From Plectrocnemia conspersa (Eukaryota > Arthropoda > Insecta > Trichoptera > Polycentropodidae), in assembly GCA_009617715.1 (NCBI GenBank), contig VTFK01000529.1, positions 62,001 to 126,000 of the forward strand: a DNA stretch of 64,000 nt, written 5' to 3'. The notes beneath the pieces are model-generated. The model did not search any database and was not told the origin of the DNA. It saw only the letters and a list, made by a program, of their open reading frames with translations. A program made the translations under genes and the position numbers. Numbering within the stretch: position 1 is the stretch's first letter; each line of letters opens with the position of its first letter. This document shows positions 1 to 11,654 of the stretch, in pieces.

Positions 1-960
1 TCTCAGCCTCCATTGTTTCGCGCCCGTGCAAAATCAAGTTAGGTTAAAACGAATCAATTCGGGGCGTAGACCCAAAGGGAGGGCCCCCGCTATGTACCCG
101 GATGATAAATCACTTTCCACGCTTTTCCCACTTACATAATTATCCAGAAACACGCCATAGTTTCGCAAGACTATCCTCATCCAAACTACTCTCAACAATA
201 TCGTTTCGCCTACAATAACATGCTGATGGTATTTTAGAATTCTATGAATCTGACCGTTCAGGTTTGTGCCCTTTAGGTATTATATGTACGTTTTCTCAGA
301 GTATGGTATTTATGTGCATAATACTCTAATGTCTAATGAATAACTAAGTATCTTGTTCGCTGGAATTAATACGTGTATGCTGTAAATTTATCGGCGTGGA
401 AACTTTGCGCAATTTTCGTGAGATCGATGCAAACGACGCAAATTAATTGAATGTAGTTTATGTAATTGAATTTCTTGAACTATTTGCATATACAGATTAT
501 AATGACTATGTTGCAGATAACATATAAATCGAATTTTAATTTTAGTAACCATTATGTTATTTATATAACATACATAGTTCAATTGTATTTTTTTATCTTA
601 ATATAAAACACTAAAATATACATTTTTTCAATATTTTGTACAGTGATTTTTTCATGATGTAAAAATAAAATTTTAAGCTTATGATTTTATTTAAAAAATA
701 CAGCAGTAGTTTGTAAATATTTATGATTCTAAACTTTTATGTATAAATACTTTTATAAAACTTTTAATTATACTATTTTATATATTCGTCAGTTACGAAG
801 TAGTCATATATAATATGACAAAATTGTATTTTATTTGCTCTCTGATTATGTGAATAGTTCATCATTACTACTAATTGAATCTTTAATAATAAATTATAAT
901 AAACATAGAAACTACAATACTCGTTTGCTAAATTAAGAAATTTTATGCTATAGCATAAAA
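1..960. other. Non-coding flank: GC-richer start, then AT-rich DNA
   Basis: The first ~150 bases are clearly GC-richer than what follows and include a CCC/GGG-rich stretch near 60-95. From about 230 on the sequence is AT-rich with only short open frames. I see no exon with paired splice sites and no transposon end. The first part is a candidate conserved non-coding island by composition only. Confidence 0.35.
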
Positions 961-961
961 A

Positions 962-1066
962 CGCTCGCTCGCATATTAGGTGACGAGAGTGAGTGAGAGA
1001 TAAGAGGGTGCTTTCTGCACGACCTTATCTCTCATTCACTCTTGTCACTTAAAACGCGAGCGAGCG
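962..1066. repeat. Long imperfect hairpin (~105 bp), MITE-like
   Basis: The left arm (962-1007) starts CGCTCGCTCGC and continues through GTGACGAGAGTGAGTGAGAG. The right arm (1023-1066) is its imperfect reverse complement, ending in GCGAGCGAGCG. The centre (1008-1020) is itself a small stem, GTGC-TTTCT-GCAC, so the whole unit can fold as one rod. The right arm plus its flank (1023-1085) matches, in reverse complement, an internal part of the transposon at 9468-10537 (positions 9706-9766), with most of ~60 positions identical. That points to a dispersed repeat family. No clear target-site duplication was found. Confidence 0.75.
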
Positions 1067-1085
1067 AAAGGGAAAGTATCTCGCC

Positions 1086-1543
1086 GTACGCGCCTGGTTT
1101 TGAGACTGTGTGAAATGTGAAATATTAAATCAATATTTGAAGTCGTTACAATATTAGTGAATTGCATCCACTCTCAAAACTTAGAGGAAAATCAATTATA
1201 TAATTAACATAGTTCGAACCAAATAAGCTTGACATTATTTTTTATTAATCATGTTTTTATATATAATGAAAACAATAGAAAAGCAGTCGAATTCTTATAT
1301 ATGATTTTTAATTTACACAATCAGAAAATTGAATATTGGTTATTGTATTTTAATTGATATTTTTTTTAAATAAAGTAGGTAATTATACATAAATTATTAA
1401 ACAAGGAATTTGGTGTAGCAAAATGCGCACATTCTTAAAATATTTGCTAAAGTTATGCTTAAAAAAAATATATTTTCTCTAAAGCCTCTTAGGATAATAA
1501 TCCAAATTTTTACATTGCGTACATTTTTAAGACGCAGAAATAT
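1086..1543. other. AT-rich non-coding DNA
   Basis: A short GC-richer tail of the hairpin region (to about 1110) is followed by AT-rich DNA with homopolymer runs. I see no gene, splice-site pair or repeat in it. Confidence 0.4.
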
Positions 1544-1552
1544 GCGTCTGTG

Positions 1553-1752
1553 GGCAGCCGGTCAAAAGAGCGTGCGTCAAATGAGCGCCGTCATATGAGC
1601 GCTGCATTATAAGCGCTGCATCATAAGAGCGTTTACCAAAGTAGCGCTGTAACAAAATAGCGTGCGTCAAATGCGCAGAAAGTCATATGACCGTTTGACA
1701 AAAGAGAGCCCGTCATAAGAGCGCAAAAATAATTTGATAAAATCAAGTAATG
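1553..1752 (+). repeat. Left inverted arm of the foldback element
   Basis: About eleven degenerate ~15-bp units are visible, with cores such as GTCAAAAGAGCG, GTCAAATGAGCG, GTCATATGAGCG and CATCATAAGAGCG. From the unit starting TTTACCAAAGTAGCGC (near 1632) inward to the AATCAAGTAAT stretch, the arm pairs closely with the right arm. Outside that point there are 79 bases here against 49 in the right arm, a difference of two unit lengths. Confidence 0.8.
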
Positions 1753-2617
1753 AATATTTTAGGAATTAGGGATACAAAATATAAGTAAATTGTGAGAAAT
1801 TTACAAAGAATAAAAATTCACGAGATATAAGCGGTAAAATTAGTATTTTATGTGCCAGAGCGCGATGACGATTAAAACGATTAGCCAATGAAAACATTAT
1901 TATTTATTAATTATTACGTACATACAAAAGTATAGCTCTCCATCCCCATACGTACGATATACATAATATATTTTGTACTAAAACGAAACGCTGATTTTGA
2001 TTTTATCATTAGATTTGTTCTGTAATGTTTTATTAAATTAACAAATAATTATCGACTAAACTTGCAATGAATGCGTACAGTTGGGGGCAAGTATATGGCC
2101 CGCCAAACCTTTTTTTCATTTATTTTATACTACTGCACTTTATCGTGAATGGCGAAAACAAGCGCAGTATAAATTTTAAGCGCAAAGTGTAAAATAAATA
2201 AAATCATCTGAAAATAAACGTGATTGCAGAGGGTTAAAACATTAATTTTGCCGAACTCATTTTAATCATATTGTATAATTATTAAAAAGGGAGTTACCTA
2301 TGATTTTTTAAATACCTAATTGTAACTCTTTACAAAAAAGTTTCACCGCTGTCCAGTTGCATGACACGGACGATACGCACTTGTTTCAAATTATTTTTAC
2401 GATATTAAAACTTAAAGTAGTAATTGTCGAATCTGTATGATTTTTTTAAATTCTTTTTTTATTAGTCTGATATTTAGTTTTAATGTGTTTATTACTAGAG
2501 ACCTAAATTTTTAGCGATTGCGATAAAACTTTTTTTTTGTGAATTTCGTGCTTTGCCCATTCAAAAAAAGGGTAGTATTTATAAAAATAGAATAGTTTAA
2601 AGTGGGTAAATTTAATA

Positions 2618-2784
2618 ATTACTTGATTTTCTAAGTATTTTTGCGCTCTTATGACGTGCTCTCTTTTGTCAAACGCTCATATGACTGACTGCGCATTTGA
2701 CGCACGCTATTTTATTACAGCGCTACTTTGGTAAACGCTCTTTTGACGCACACCCATTTGTCCGCGCTCATTTGTGACGTTGCC
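2618..2784 (-). repeat. Right inverted arm of the foldback element
   Basis: Read as reverse complement, this arm starts GGCAACGTCAC and continues with the same type of units as the left arm, then the shared TTTACCAAAGTAGCGC unit and an inner part nearly identical to the left arm. It has two fewer outer units. Confidence 0.8.
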
Positions 2785-2793
2785 GCGTCTGTG

Positions 2794-3289
2794 TGTTCTT
2801 TTATAAAAATTGAAAAAATATTTTTTCAAGAAAATTAAGAAGGATAAATAATCAATATATTTTTTACTGAGTAATATGAATTTATATTAATTTATGGGTA
2901 ATAAAATGCAAATTTTCACGAGACATAGATTATTATATTTTAACATTGCTTACATAAATTAATAAATTTTAAAGTTAGCTAAGCAATAATATACAGTTTT
3001 GATCTTTACTTATTAATGGAAAAAATCTTGACAAAGACAACTAATTATATCTTAGCACATTTTTATAAAAAATATACCTGTTTTTTTATAATAATATTTT
3101 TTTTACATAAAAATGTTGATATGTTTTTCAAATAATTAAACCACTGGTTTGGTTTGTCATGATGATACCATAATTATATTTTTTTAATTTGTAAACCTCT
3201 TTAACTATATATTACTACATTTTATTAATATATGACGGCAGGTGCAGCTAGTATTATTCAAATGCTTAGATGCATATCTAACACCATTA
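2794..3289. other. AT-rich non-coding DNA
   Basis: Very AT-rich with many T runs. I see nothing interpretable in it. Confidence 0.4.
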
Positions 3290-3645
3290 AGCATCATTAC
3301 ATCAATACTATGGTACATTGATGGATTCTATGCGTTCCGGACACATCCGTCAATCCGAGCTCATATCCCGTCAACTAGTCGCACAAGAGGTCACATATTC
3401 GCATGGTAACCATACAATTTTGCTCGCGTTTTCCACGCTGGCAAATCTCGGCAGTTGCATTTTCTGTTGTTGCATATACATAGAAAAAATAGTAATTTAT
3501 CGCTTTCGAATAAACATTAAATCCGAGTTTATTGCGGCCGCGCTCGGCATCTGCGACCGCTTTATTCATATTTTACTGGCTGCAAAAATTGCATGCACCG
3601 GCTTTAGAATGCGGATCGTGCCTTCTGTTGGGTTATAAATAAAAT
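3290..3645. other. Moderate-GC island, candidate conserved non-coding element
   Basis: This block is GC-richer than its surroundings and includes a near-palindrome around 3318-3360 (TTGATGGATTC ... ACATCCGTCAA). Open frames exist on both strands (106 codons on + at 3318-3638), but they show no recognisable motif and lack convincing splice sites. A regulatory or structural role is only inferred from composition. Confidence 0.3.
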
Positions 3646-4655
3646 ATAGTTCACTGTATTGCACAACCGAAGCCAAAATAATGGGATAGGTAGATTTATA
3701 TTTAATGACATACATTCATTTTATATTATCTAAGCAATATTATTAATAATAATAAAGTATGAGGTGTGACTTTTCACATATAATACCTCACCAAGTCCTT
3801 TAATAAAGGTTGACCATGTGAGAATGAAAATTCAAAGTATCAATAAACAAATATTAAGATCCTTTCTCAAATTTTCTTCTTTGCGAAAATTTTTATATTT
3901 TAATCTATATAATACAGTGAATGTAAGAAATGCATAGATTAATAAAGTAGTCGCATGTGAAAAAAAATATATGTATGTATGTAAATAAACGATTTTTTTT
4001 TTAATTTTTTATTGATAATATATCTTTATATATTATTATAACAAACCTTATGTTGTTATAACAACAAAATAAATAAGTATATTTATATTCAATTATAATT
4101 TTTTTTCTTAAAATTATGTACAATTGTATGTTTTTTTCTGACTATTAATTCTTCTCCATTATCATACAAATCAAACAAATGTCTTACATTCATTGTATGA
4201 AATTCTTAAGAATTATTTCTAAGGAATCAATGAAGAATATTCACAATGCAATGCGATTGTTGCCTTTGAATAACTCGATCTTATCAACTATAAAACGAAA
4301 GCAAACGACGCAGGATGCTTTAATGAAAGTGATGTCGAAGAATTATCTGCATGCATGTCATGGAATGACACAGTTGAATAGTTAAAAGCATTGAATGGCA
4401 AATATTTCATCATGATAGCAAAATAATTATCTGTATAGTATGCACATATACATTATATATAAGAGGTTTTATTGTTCTTGATTATACTTAAAATAGTTGG
4501 GTAACCCATTTGGCATTTAAAAGCGAAAGCTGTTTGCATAACATTTATGGATATTATTGTTTTGATTGATTTATTTCAACTGTCAAGCTCTGTATTGTAG
4601 TTAAATGAGTTTTTTATGCGCTATATATAGATCTATTCAAATCCTTGTTCAACGA
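3646..4655. other. AT-rich DNA with a 16-bp palindrome
   Basis: AT-rich sequence. The perfect palindrome TGTTGTTATAACAACA lies at 4051-4066. A 68-codon + frame at 4179-4385 has no recognisable domain and is probably chance. Confidence 0.35.
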
Positions 4656-5060
4656 TAGTGCCAATAAGGAAACTGTAACATTTGCATTCGCCGTACGGTT
4701 AATGCCTATCCACTCGGAGCTAAATCGTTTTTCCAGACGACAAACGGAGACAGTAATGCGACTCGACTTGGTCAAATCATTGTCCTAGTAGTAATGCAAT
4801 CTTGAGGTCATTACACACAGTCGAGACCTCTAATGGCAATTCCATACATACAAATTTCATTCGTAGATACGCCTAATTTATTTTCCAAAGTCTTCGTGCA
4901 AATCGACGCGCAGAGATTCGATCTTTGAAATTGAATACGAGAAGTGTGTTTGTATACCGAATTAATTTTGCATTTGTGCTTCAGGTGAATATCGAATTTC
5001 AAGATTGAATACCTTTCTACGCGGTCGTTAAATTTCATATATAAATTTAAGTTACCTCTG
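4656..5060. other. Moderate-GC island
   Basis: Mixed-composition block with CpG-containing words, between AT-rich deserts. A 75-codon - frame (4811-5038) has no family signature. Candidate non-coding conserved element, by composition only. Confidence 0.3.
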
Positions 5061-6135
5061 TCGAATAGTATCGAGTATCGCCCATAGTACGTTTATAATG
5101 CGTGATTAACGATCAATATGTTTACATTCAATATGCAAAAATATAATTGTTGTGTTTAAATAAACCAAACACTTAATTTTGACGCATTGTTTTTACTAGT
5201 ATATGATAATGTATTTACGACATACATTGCAATTTCTTCCTACACATGAATACGAAAAATTCAATTTAAAATTTTAGTTAAAGGTTAATAGTTTTTAAGT
5301 TAGTATTTTAGTTTATTATTATATCATAATTATTTGTGCAATATAAAAACTTTTAAAAAAAATACCAAAAAATTCAATTTTAGTTTTCTTGTTTAATAGT
5401 TTTTCTTGTTTAATATTTTCTTTATTTTTTTGAAATTTATCTTTTCAACTTTATGTTATTTGTAACAGATTTGGTCATACCAATTAATGAATAAAAAACA
5501 AAGCAATGGTGAAAAAATACTGTTACTGCCGAAATTTAAGAAATTATTCATATTGCCGAGTTAATATTGTACAGCTTTATTTAAAAAAAATTAAACTAAT
5601 ACGAATAATGTTTAATATATATACTGACTCAAGTATTTAAATATGGTAATATTTTTTATTGTATTTTTATTAGCAAGTATTTTTTAAATTAAACTTCATA
5701 TTGATTTATAGTTAAAAATTTGTTGTACTTTACAACCTTTTTAATGAAAATAAATTATCTTGATACTTTTTATTAGTTTTTATATAACATACATATGTAC
5801 ATATAATTATGTGATGTCTATACTAACACGTATTCATTATTAATTATTACGAATATTCGAATATTTCATCGAATACAATTTAATATTTAATATTTACTTA
5901 ATATTCGAATAGTTGAAAATGACAAATATTTGGGAATTTTATTTTGATAGACTTTTGAACGAACAACAATGTAAATTTTAGAGATTTTAAGGTTGTTTTT
6001 ATTTATTATATTTGAAACCGCAATTATCCTATATTATACCGTAATATTTCAATATGAAACCATTTACCTTAACATTATGAAAATGGTCCATTTATATCAA
6101 TTTACATGTTGCCATTGACAAGATTTCTCAAATGG
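5061..6135. other. AT-rich DNA with clustered ATTCGAAT motifs
   Basis: Mostly AT-rich. Around 5850-5912 several self-complementary ATTCGAAT-type words cluster (ATATTCGAATATTT and a second copy at the far end of the cluster). They recall the subterminal motifs of the hAT elements elsewhere in the window, but no terminal repeats or target duplication could be found here. Confidence 0.35.
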
Positions 6136-7450
6136 GAGGAATAACTTACGTTTTAGATTGCATCTCAAGCTATCAATATACAATTTCAAATTAACGGAAT
6201 ATTGCCGTTTACATCACATATCGCAAATCAACACAGCGGAATGCAATTTCATCGCCACGTATTTAGGTTCACCTACCGCTTTCCGCATACTTAAAATGCA
6301 CAAAAGCCGATACGATACGTCCAGAATGCGGTCGAGCTTGTTAACAATACAAAAAAACGTTTATATTGATTATCGCAAGCGTTGAATTAATTATAAACGT
6401 CTTCCATTAACACGCGCGCCGCCAAGGGCTCCCCCTTGCACGCACACACATAATAATAACAATAAATATAATGTGCAAATATTCGCTAAGAGTTGATGCA
6501 TGATACCAATTAGATTAAAGCCGACAATGACGACGTTCAAGGTGTGCGCCCCTCGGGGCTCCGCCCTGGCGTGTAATGAGCCTTCGCCGAGTTCAAAAGA
6601 GGATTCTAAATTTGCAAAGTGTCCTCTCGCGCCGCGAAGAATATTAACGTTTCGCCAAACACTCGCAGCGAAGTTATGGCTATGAGGATAATTAAAAATA
6701 ATTAAAAGGGAAGTTTTATCTTAAAGGGGCGGTTCTGTAGGGATGATGCTACTACCGGTACGGTCGGATTCAACGGAAGGTATTTATTTGGCCCTTTGAT
6801 GTGCATCTGAGCCATGTCGATCCCTAAGAGATTAGCTATATGTATATAAACATGTTTTACCTGTGCCATAATAGACACGTTTTCTCTATTAAGGACGCTT
6901 AATATACGTGGGTGCGCTGCGTGGGGGGTTTCGGCGTCGTTTTGAAGCTTTCAGAATACGATACTTTGATATGACTTAATTAGGTATGTTCGATACTTTG
7001 ATGGTAGATAAGTAATGTGCTTTTCTTGTCTTTGATCAAAAATCCAAATTTTCCTTTGCACTTCATATTAAATTATATGCCTTTCCCTAACTCATTCCAA
7101 TTTATTGAAAAGTTTCAATATGGCTAGACATAAATTTTAATTAAAACCTTAAAATATTCCATCGAATTAGTATCGCGTCCGATGGATAATGTTCGTAAAA
7201 GCCGTTTTGCATTTAGTTTAAGGAGTAGATCTGCCAAACGGGCGGTCGCCCTCCCATGGGGAAAAAACCCGTAAAAGCCTCTCCGTCCTGATTGCCGCCA
7301 TGATGCGCCTTCTCAAGTTTTAATTTATGGCAAATTAAATTGTAATTAAGAGGGACTTTGAGTGATACACAACCGTGGCGGCGCTTTACGTCAACCCCAT
7401 TAGACGAGCTAGAAAATGGACAAGAAGGAGTTTTTCATAATTCGATTATG
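6136..7450. other. Run of moderate-GC islands
   Basis: Blocks at roughly 6140-6700, 6720-6960 and 7170-7440 are GC-richer than the flanks. The word CGATACTTTGAT occurs twice, near 6958 and 6990. No reading frame has a recognisable motif or a supported splice pair. The alternation of compact islands with AT-rich spacers resembles conserved regulatory DNA in large introns of developmental genes, which is an inference. Confidence 0.3.
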
Positions 7451-9459
7451 AAACGTGCAGTTTGTAATTGAATAATGACTCTTTAAGATTAGTAGACACT
7501 TAGTAATGTGATATGTATATAAAATTTAATAAAAATTCAAGTGCAGAAGCTTAGTTTTTTACGTTAAAGATTAATTCCACAATCTCGTCGTTTAATGGTC
7601 AACGAACTGGTTAATCTTTACTAGTGCTAATTTTTCTTAATTTACATTTACATTTTTTTATATATGATATTTTAGTATTGCGTTACTTTTTTGTGATCAT
7701 ATCATCAATGGCGTTAATTTTGTGTAGATGTATGTTTATCTATGCAATTTTTTATTCTCTTTACTAGATTATAACAAATGTAAACTTTTTGCTTTGGAAA
7801 ATTTAGTAAATAATTTTTTATCTGCATGAGATTTAATTTAAAAAAAAATGTCTTTGATATATACATAATTATTCTTAAAACCTATCTAAATAAATAGAGG
7901 TTTGATATTTATTATTTGATTTTTAAAATTAAAAGTTTTATTTTTCCTCATTATTATTTTCTAATTTTCTTATTTTGCTCCAAAGGGCTTGCCGCTGTTT
8001 TATTTTATATTATCTTTATGTTTTAACATAGTCAAGATTTACCCAAATGCTATTTTTGATTCCAATGTTATAGGTATTGCGTCTGATCTATTTTTTGGCA
8101 CCTAAAACGCGCAGAATTATTATCACCCTATTTTTTGAAAGACCGTTTCTGGACATTTTTAATGAGTTTACTGAGTAAAACAATTGTTTTTTTTTAATTT
8201 TGGTATAAATTTGTAAAAACATATATTTTCTTGACACGTACAATTTAGCTGTTTATATCGTTTGCTCCATTCATATCCTGTCATGATAGAGACCATCAGT
8301 TGCTTTGTGACGGTCAATCCCACCGCAGTTATCGTACGCGACAGCCCTGGTAGGAGGTTTAACCTAGTATCGTTATGCGCAGTGCCCTGATTCCCGAAAG
8401 TTCTGATTTAATGCAATTGTGAAGCATGGGTTGGCTACCCTAGGACATATGTTGCCATATATATAATTATAACATAAATTTCCAATACATTTTGCGAGAC
8501 GCGAATGACTTATTATGTATATACAATAAATAACCCTGGGATTTGTCACTAACCTTGGTGTAGGATTGTCAAGTTTTATGGACAAAAAAAGAGAACATTT
8601 AACAAAAATATGTTTATTTTGTATAATTTCTTTTAAAATTGTGCCAGTTATTATTAAATTGGAATCGTAAAATTTCACCAGTTAGGAAAGATTATATCTA
8701 TAAAGCTAAAAATCATAATATGTTTTCATGTATGTAGTATCAAAATATTTTTTAAAACAAATTTACGCAAAAGTCCAATTATCATACACGAAATATTATA
8801 TGACTTATTCCACTTTTATAATAACCGGCACATATGCGTTTTTTTTGCATAAAACTGAAAAAGCATGCAACTTCGCAAATATTATTCAGATGGACACGTC
8901 TCTATCATTATTAAAAGGGACACGTAAAAATTTTTTTTTCTCCGCAAAATGAAGATAAAGACCTTTCACAACACACTAAATATTCGGATACGTCTTTCTT
9001 AGTCAAATGACTGAATGCAACTAACCTAAAACCATGCTTTCTGAAATTGCGTCATTACTTATGGGTACCCCTAATACATAATAATAGTTAGGAACATGAA
9101 AAGTAGCTAATCTTTATTCTCATCTCAATTTCCCCATCTCTATCTACACAACTAATTTGGTGCTGAATTTTCTAATTTTTTTATAAAATTCTAAACATAA
9201 TGCTACGCTTACTACGCTCCCAATACCCCGGAAAGTGGAAATTTTCAACTTATTTCTTTATTTGGTCCAATGTCCACTGATCATAGAAAATATTCTTTCT
9301 ACATTGTCATTTTGATCAGGTATTTAAAAAAATTAACATTTTTACAATAATTCCGCATGAAACTCAATAGTATTTGCTTAGAAATATTCTATCCATTTGA
9401 AACAGAAAATCATATTTTTAAAGTTTTCATTATTGATATTTTTTCCTACAATTATCTTC
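7451..9459. other. AT-rich DNA with one small GC-richer block
   Basis: Long AT-rich stretch. The only clear break is about 8260-8420, a mixed-composition block with CpG words. Short frames (for example 8373-8678 on -) show no domain signature. Confidence 0.35.
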
Positions 9460-9467
9460 AAATTGTA

Positions 9468-10537
9468 ATGCCTGCACTACACTCTCTGGAAGTTGGCCAA
9501 GGTTGGCCAAGGACGGAGGATATAGTGGGTTAGTTCGGTCGAGTTTGGTTCTGCCCGCTCTAAAATCTCTCGAGAGTTGTCTGAGATTACCGAGAACGTG
9601 AGGTAAAGTGAGGGTAATTCAGTCGACTTGCCCGGCTTCGAACGCTTCCGAACATTGTCGCCAAACGAACCGAACATTGTCGGAGCTGCTCTTTCGAGCG
9701 CGAGCGGTGAGATACTTCCCCTTTCGCTCTCTCGCGTGTTAAGTGACGACAGTGAGAAAGATAATGATATGGTTTTTCGCAAACTGAGATATAACGAGTA
9801 ACTCGGTTCAATTTCAGTATGCGCGTAGGCGTCCTACAGTCAACACGCATGTCGAGCGCTGCTTCGTGGTCACGTGGTCAAGTTATAATACCACATGCTT
9901 ATCGGGGATTTCAGCAGACTCTTACTGACATCTTTGAATATTTTAGGGCACCAAAAGAGATTAATTATACTTTTAATAGTATATTCTTCTAACATATATC
10001 GTTATTATATTATTTTTCATATAAAATTAAATTATTAAAAAATAATTAGTGGTACTTGATTTTGTTAAAAAAAATTGTTTCGAATATCCTTATGTATTTA
10101 CCTAGATCGGTTTATATAAATGTCACACCATAACGAATTCTTATTTAGAATCGACGGCGACAAATTCTAGGATAGTCACAGATATGGTGTTCGTATTCTG
10201 AAGTATCATTTTTATGCCTTATGGCATTTTGCAAAAGCCGACAAAGATTTTACGTAAATTGAATATTTACGACCGAAAAGTTTTTACTGACATTGAATTG
10301 GTGAGTGCCCACACAAACTTTTATAATTATCAGTTGCGTAATTTTAATAATATAACAATTTAAAAATTGCGATTATTTGGCACATTTTTTGATCGCGCGC
10401 AAATATGCGGGCTATTCACGACCGCCGTCCGGACGGCATATGAAAACAGTGAGGTCGCTTACTCGAAGTCGTAGGTCTCGGCCGACTTCAGTTGTCACTT
10501 CGGTTCGGACAACTTCCAGAGAGTGTAGTGCAGGCAT
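9468..10537. mobile_element. Non-autonomous DNA transposon with 28-bp terminal inverted repeats
   Basis: A 1,070-bp element has perfect 28-bp terminal inverted repeats (9468-9495 and 10510-10537), the left one starting ATGCCTGCACTACAC. The flanks AAATTGTA (9460-9467) and AAAATGTA (10538-10545) match at 7 of 8 positions and are read as an aged 8-bp target duplication. Just inside the left end TTGGCCAAGG is tandemly repeated. Near the right end lies the 14-bp palindrome GCCGTCCGGACGGC (10424-10437). Frames of 60-100 codons inside show no transposase motif. The tips do not fit the usual hAT start, so the superfamily is open. A partial second copy lies at about 62680-63430. Confidence 0.8.
9706..9766 (-). 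repeat. Segment shared with the hairpin repeat at 962-1085
   Basis: This stretch, from GTGAGATACTTCCCC through TTAAGTGACGACAGTGAG, matches the reverse complement of 1023-1085 with only a few substitutions and a 2-bp gap. It shows that the larger element contains, or gave rise to, part of the small hairpin family. The partial copy near 62.7 kb lacks this region. Confidence 0.7.
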
Positions 10538-10545
10538 AAAATGTA

Positions 10546-11224
10546 TCACAACATCTTCATTCATTCGCAACGACATTTTTTGAGGCAAGAAATACTATTG
10601 ACTTTTCAATTTGGAACATGTTAGAACCCTATCTAATTTAATCCAAATAAAACTATTAAAATTTGATAGTTGATTGGTCCATAAATTCTAATATTCGTAC
10701 GATTTTTAATAGTAATTCAAGCAATTTAAGTTGAATTTATCTATTTCACTTTGCAGTACATTTACTTTATTTTCAGACAAAAAGGATTTTATTTTGATAG
10801 GAAGAAATGACTCTTCCCTTATAAATGTATTGTAGCCATTACTTCTAACACAGAATTTTGTTCGATTTTTATTTTAATATTTTTTCATGCATAATACGCA
10901 AATTCTAAATATGCTTCGCTAAACTCATCTACAAAAAATTGATAAAAAGAGTTGTCACGCCATATATACGGACTGCTTGATATTATTTTCAAAATTTAAA
11001 AAGAGCACATTCTGAGTATAATATAAAATATATAGAGAACAAAAGAATTGTGTTAAAAAAAAGAACACGTTCTCATAAAAAGAGACCTGTTGGCAACCAT
11101 TGCTTTGTGGGTAATAATTTTGATATTTAATAATATTGTGTTGACTATATACCTCTCACATTTTCACTGTCAAAAAATTGTGATCTACAAACAGCTAAGT
11201 TGTAAAACACAAGAGACATTCATT
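10546..11224. other. AT-rich non-coding DNA
   Basis: AT-rich, with no gene or clear repeat. Two similar AAAAGAG-CAC/ACACGTTCT words near 11000-11080 are too short to interpret. Confidence 0.35.
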
Positions 11225-11545
11225 GTTTACGAGCGTTCTACAACGACGATAGCCGGATAACAAGTACGACGGACGCGGAATAAATCTCGACGAGCGCCTG
11301 CCGGTAGGCAATCGTTTGAGCATACGCGTCGAAATGGTCGCATGCTACGTCCGATAAGGCGCCGACGCCTCTCGCCGAGACAAAGCGACGCCCGATAACA
11401 CAACGACGCCGCCGCCAGAATCGATTCATCAACGTCTGCTATCCTTTCAATAATTCGTAGGGATGCTGCGAAAATGTCTGACAAAGGCGTCAAACAAAGG
11501 CAAATGAGAGAAACGCGAACAATTCGCGGCGCGTCCATTGTTGTG
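11225..11545 (-). other. CpG-rich block with overlapping - strand open frames, unknown nature
   Basis: A sharply GC- and CpG-rich block of ~320 bp in AT-rich DNA. On the - strand two frames are open together (103 codons at 11227-11538 and 64 codons at 11238-11432), with Arg-rich stretches such as GERRRRLIGRSMRPFRR. I do not recognise a family. The simplest reading is low-complexity CGA/CGC-rich DNA with few AT-rich stop codons. A decayed coding segment is possible, since the block ends where the mariner remnant region begins. Confidence 0.3.
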
Positions 11546-11654
11546 TCGTCGATGGAAATGGCGTTCGATTTGGAGAAAGTTTTGTTTTCGTTTTATCAAA
11601 AGGTAGAGCAAAACAAATATAAATATGAGTATATAAAGTATAGTTGAATGTCAA

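Larger units (their letters stand above)
1553..2784. mobile_element. Foldback-type non-autonomous DNA transposon, probably MuDR/MULE-like
   Basis: A 1,232-bp element is bounded by an exact 9-bp direct repeat, GCGTCTGTG (1544-1552 and 2785-2793), read as the target-site duplication. The ends are inverted: GGCAGC at the left and, in reverse complement, GGCAAC at the right. Both arms (about 200 and 170 bp) consist of degenerate ~15-bp units of the type GCGTCAAAAGAGCGT. The middle (about 1753-2617) is AT-rich and has no transposase-like frame. Long repeat-built arms and a 9-bp duplication are known for Drosophila Foldback elements, which are placed with MuDR/MULE transposons; assignment here is by that analogy. 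A transposase would have to be supplied in trans. Confidence 0.8.

Noticed and set aside
1553..1752. CRISPR-like repeat array
   Set aside because: Units are contiguous, degenerate and ~15 bp, with no unique spacers, and they are mirrored in the opposite arm. This is a transposon arm in eukaryotic DNA.
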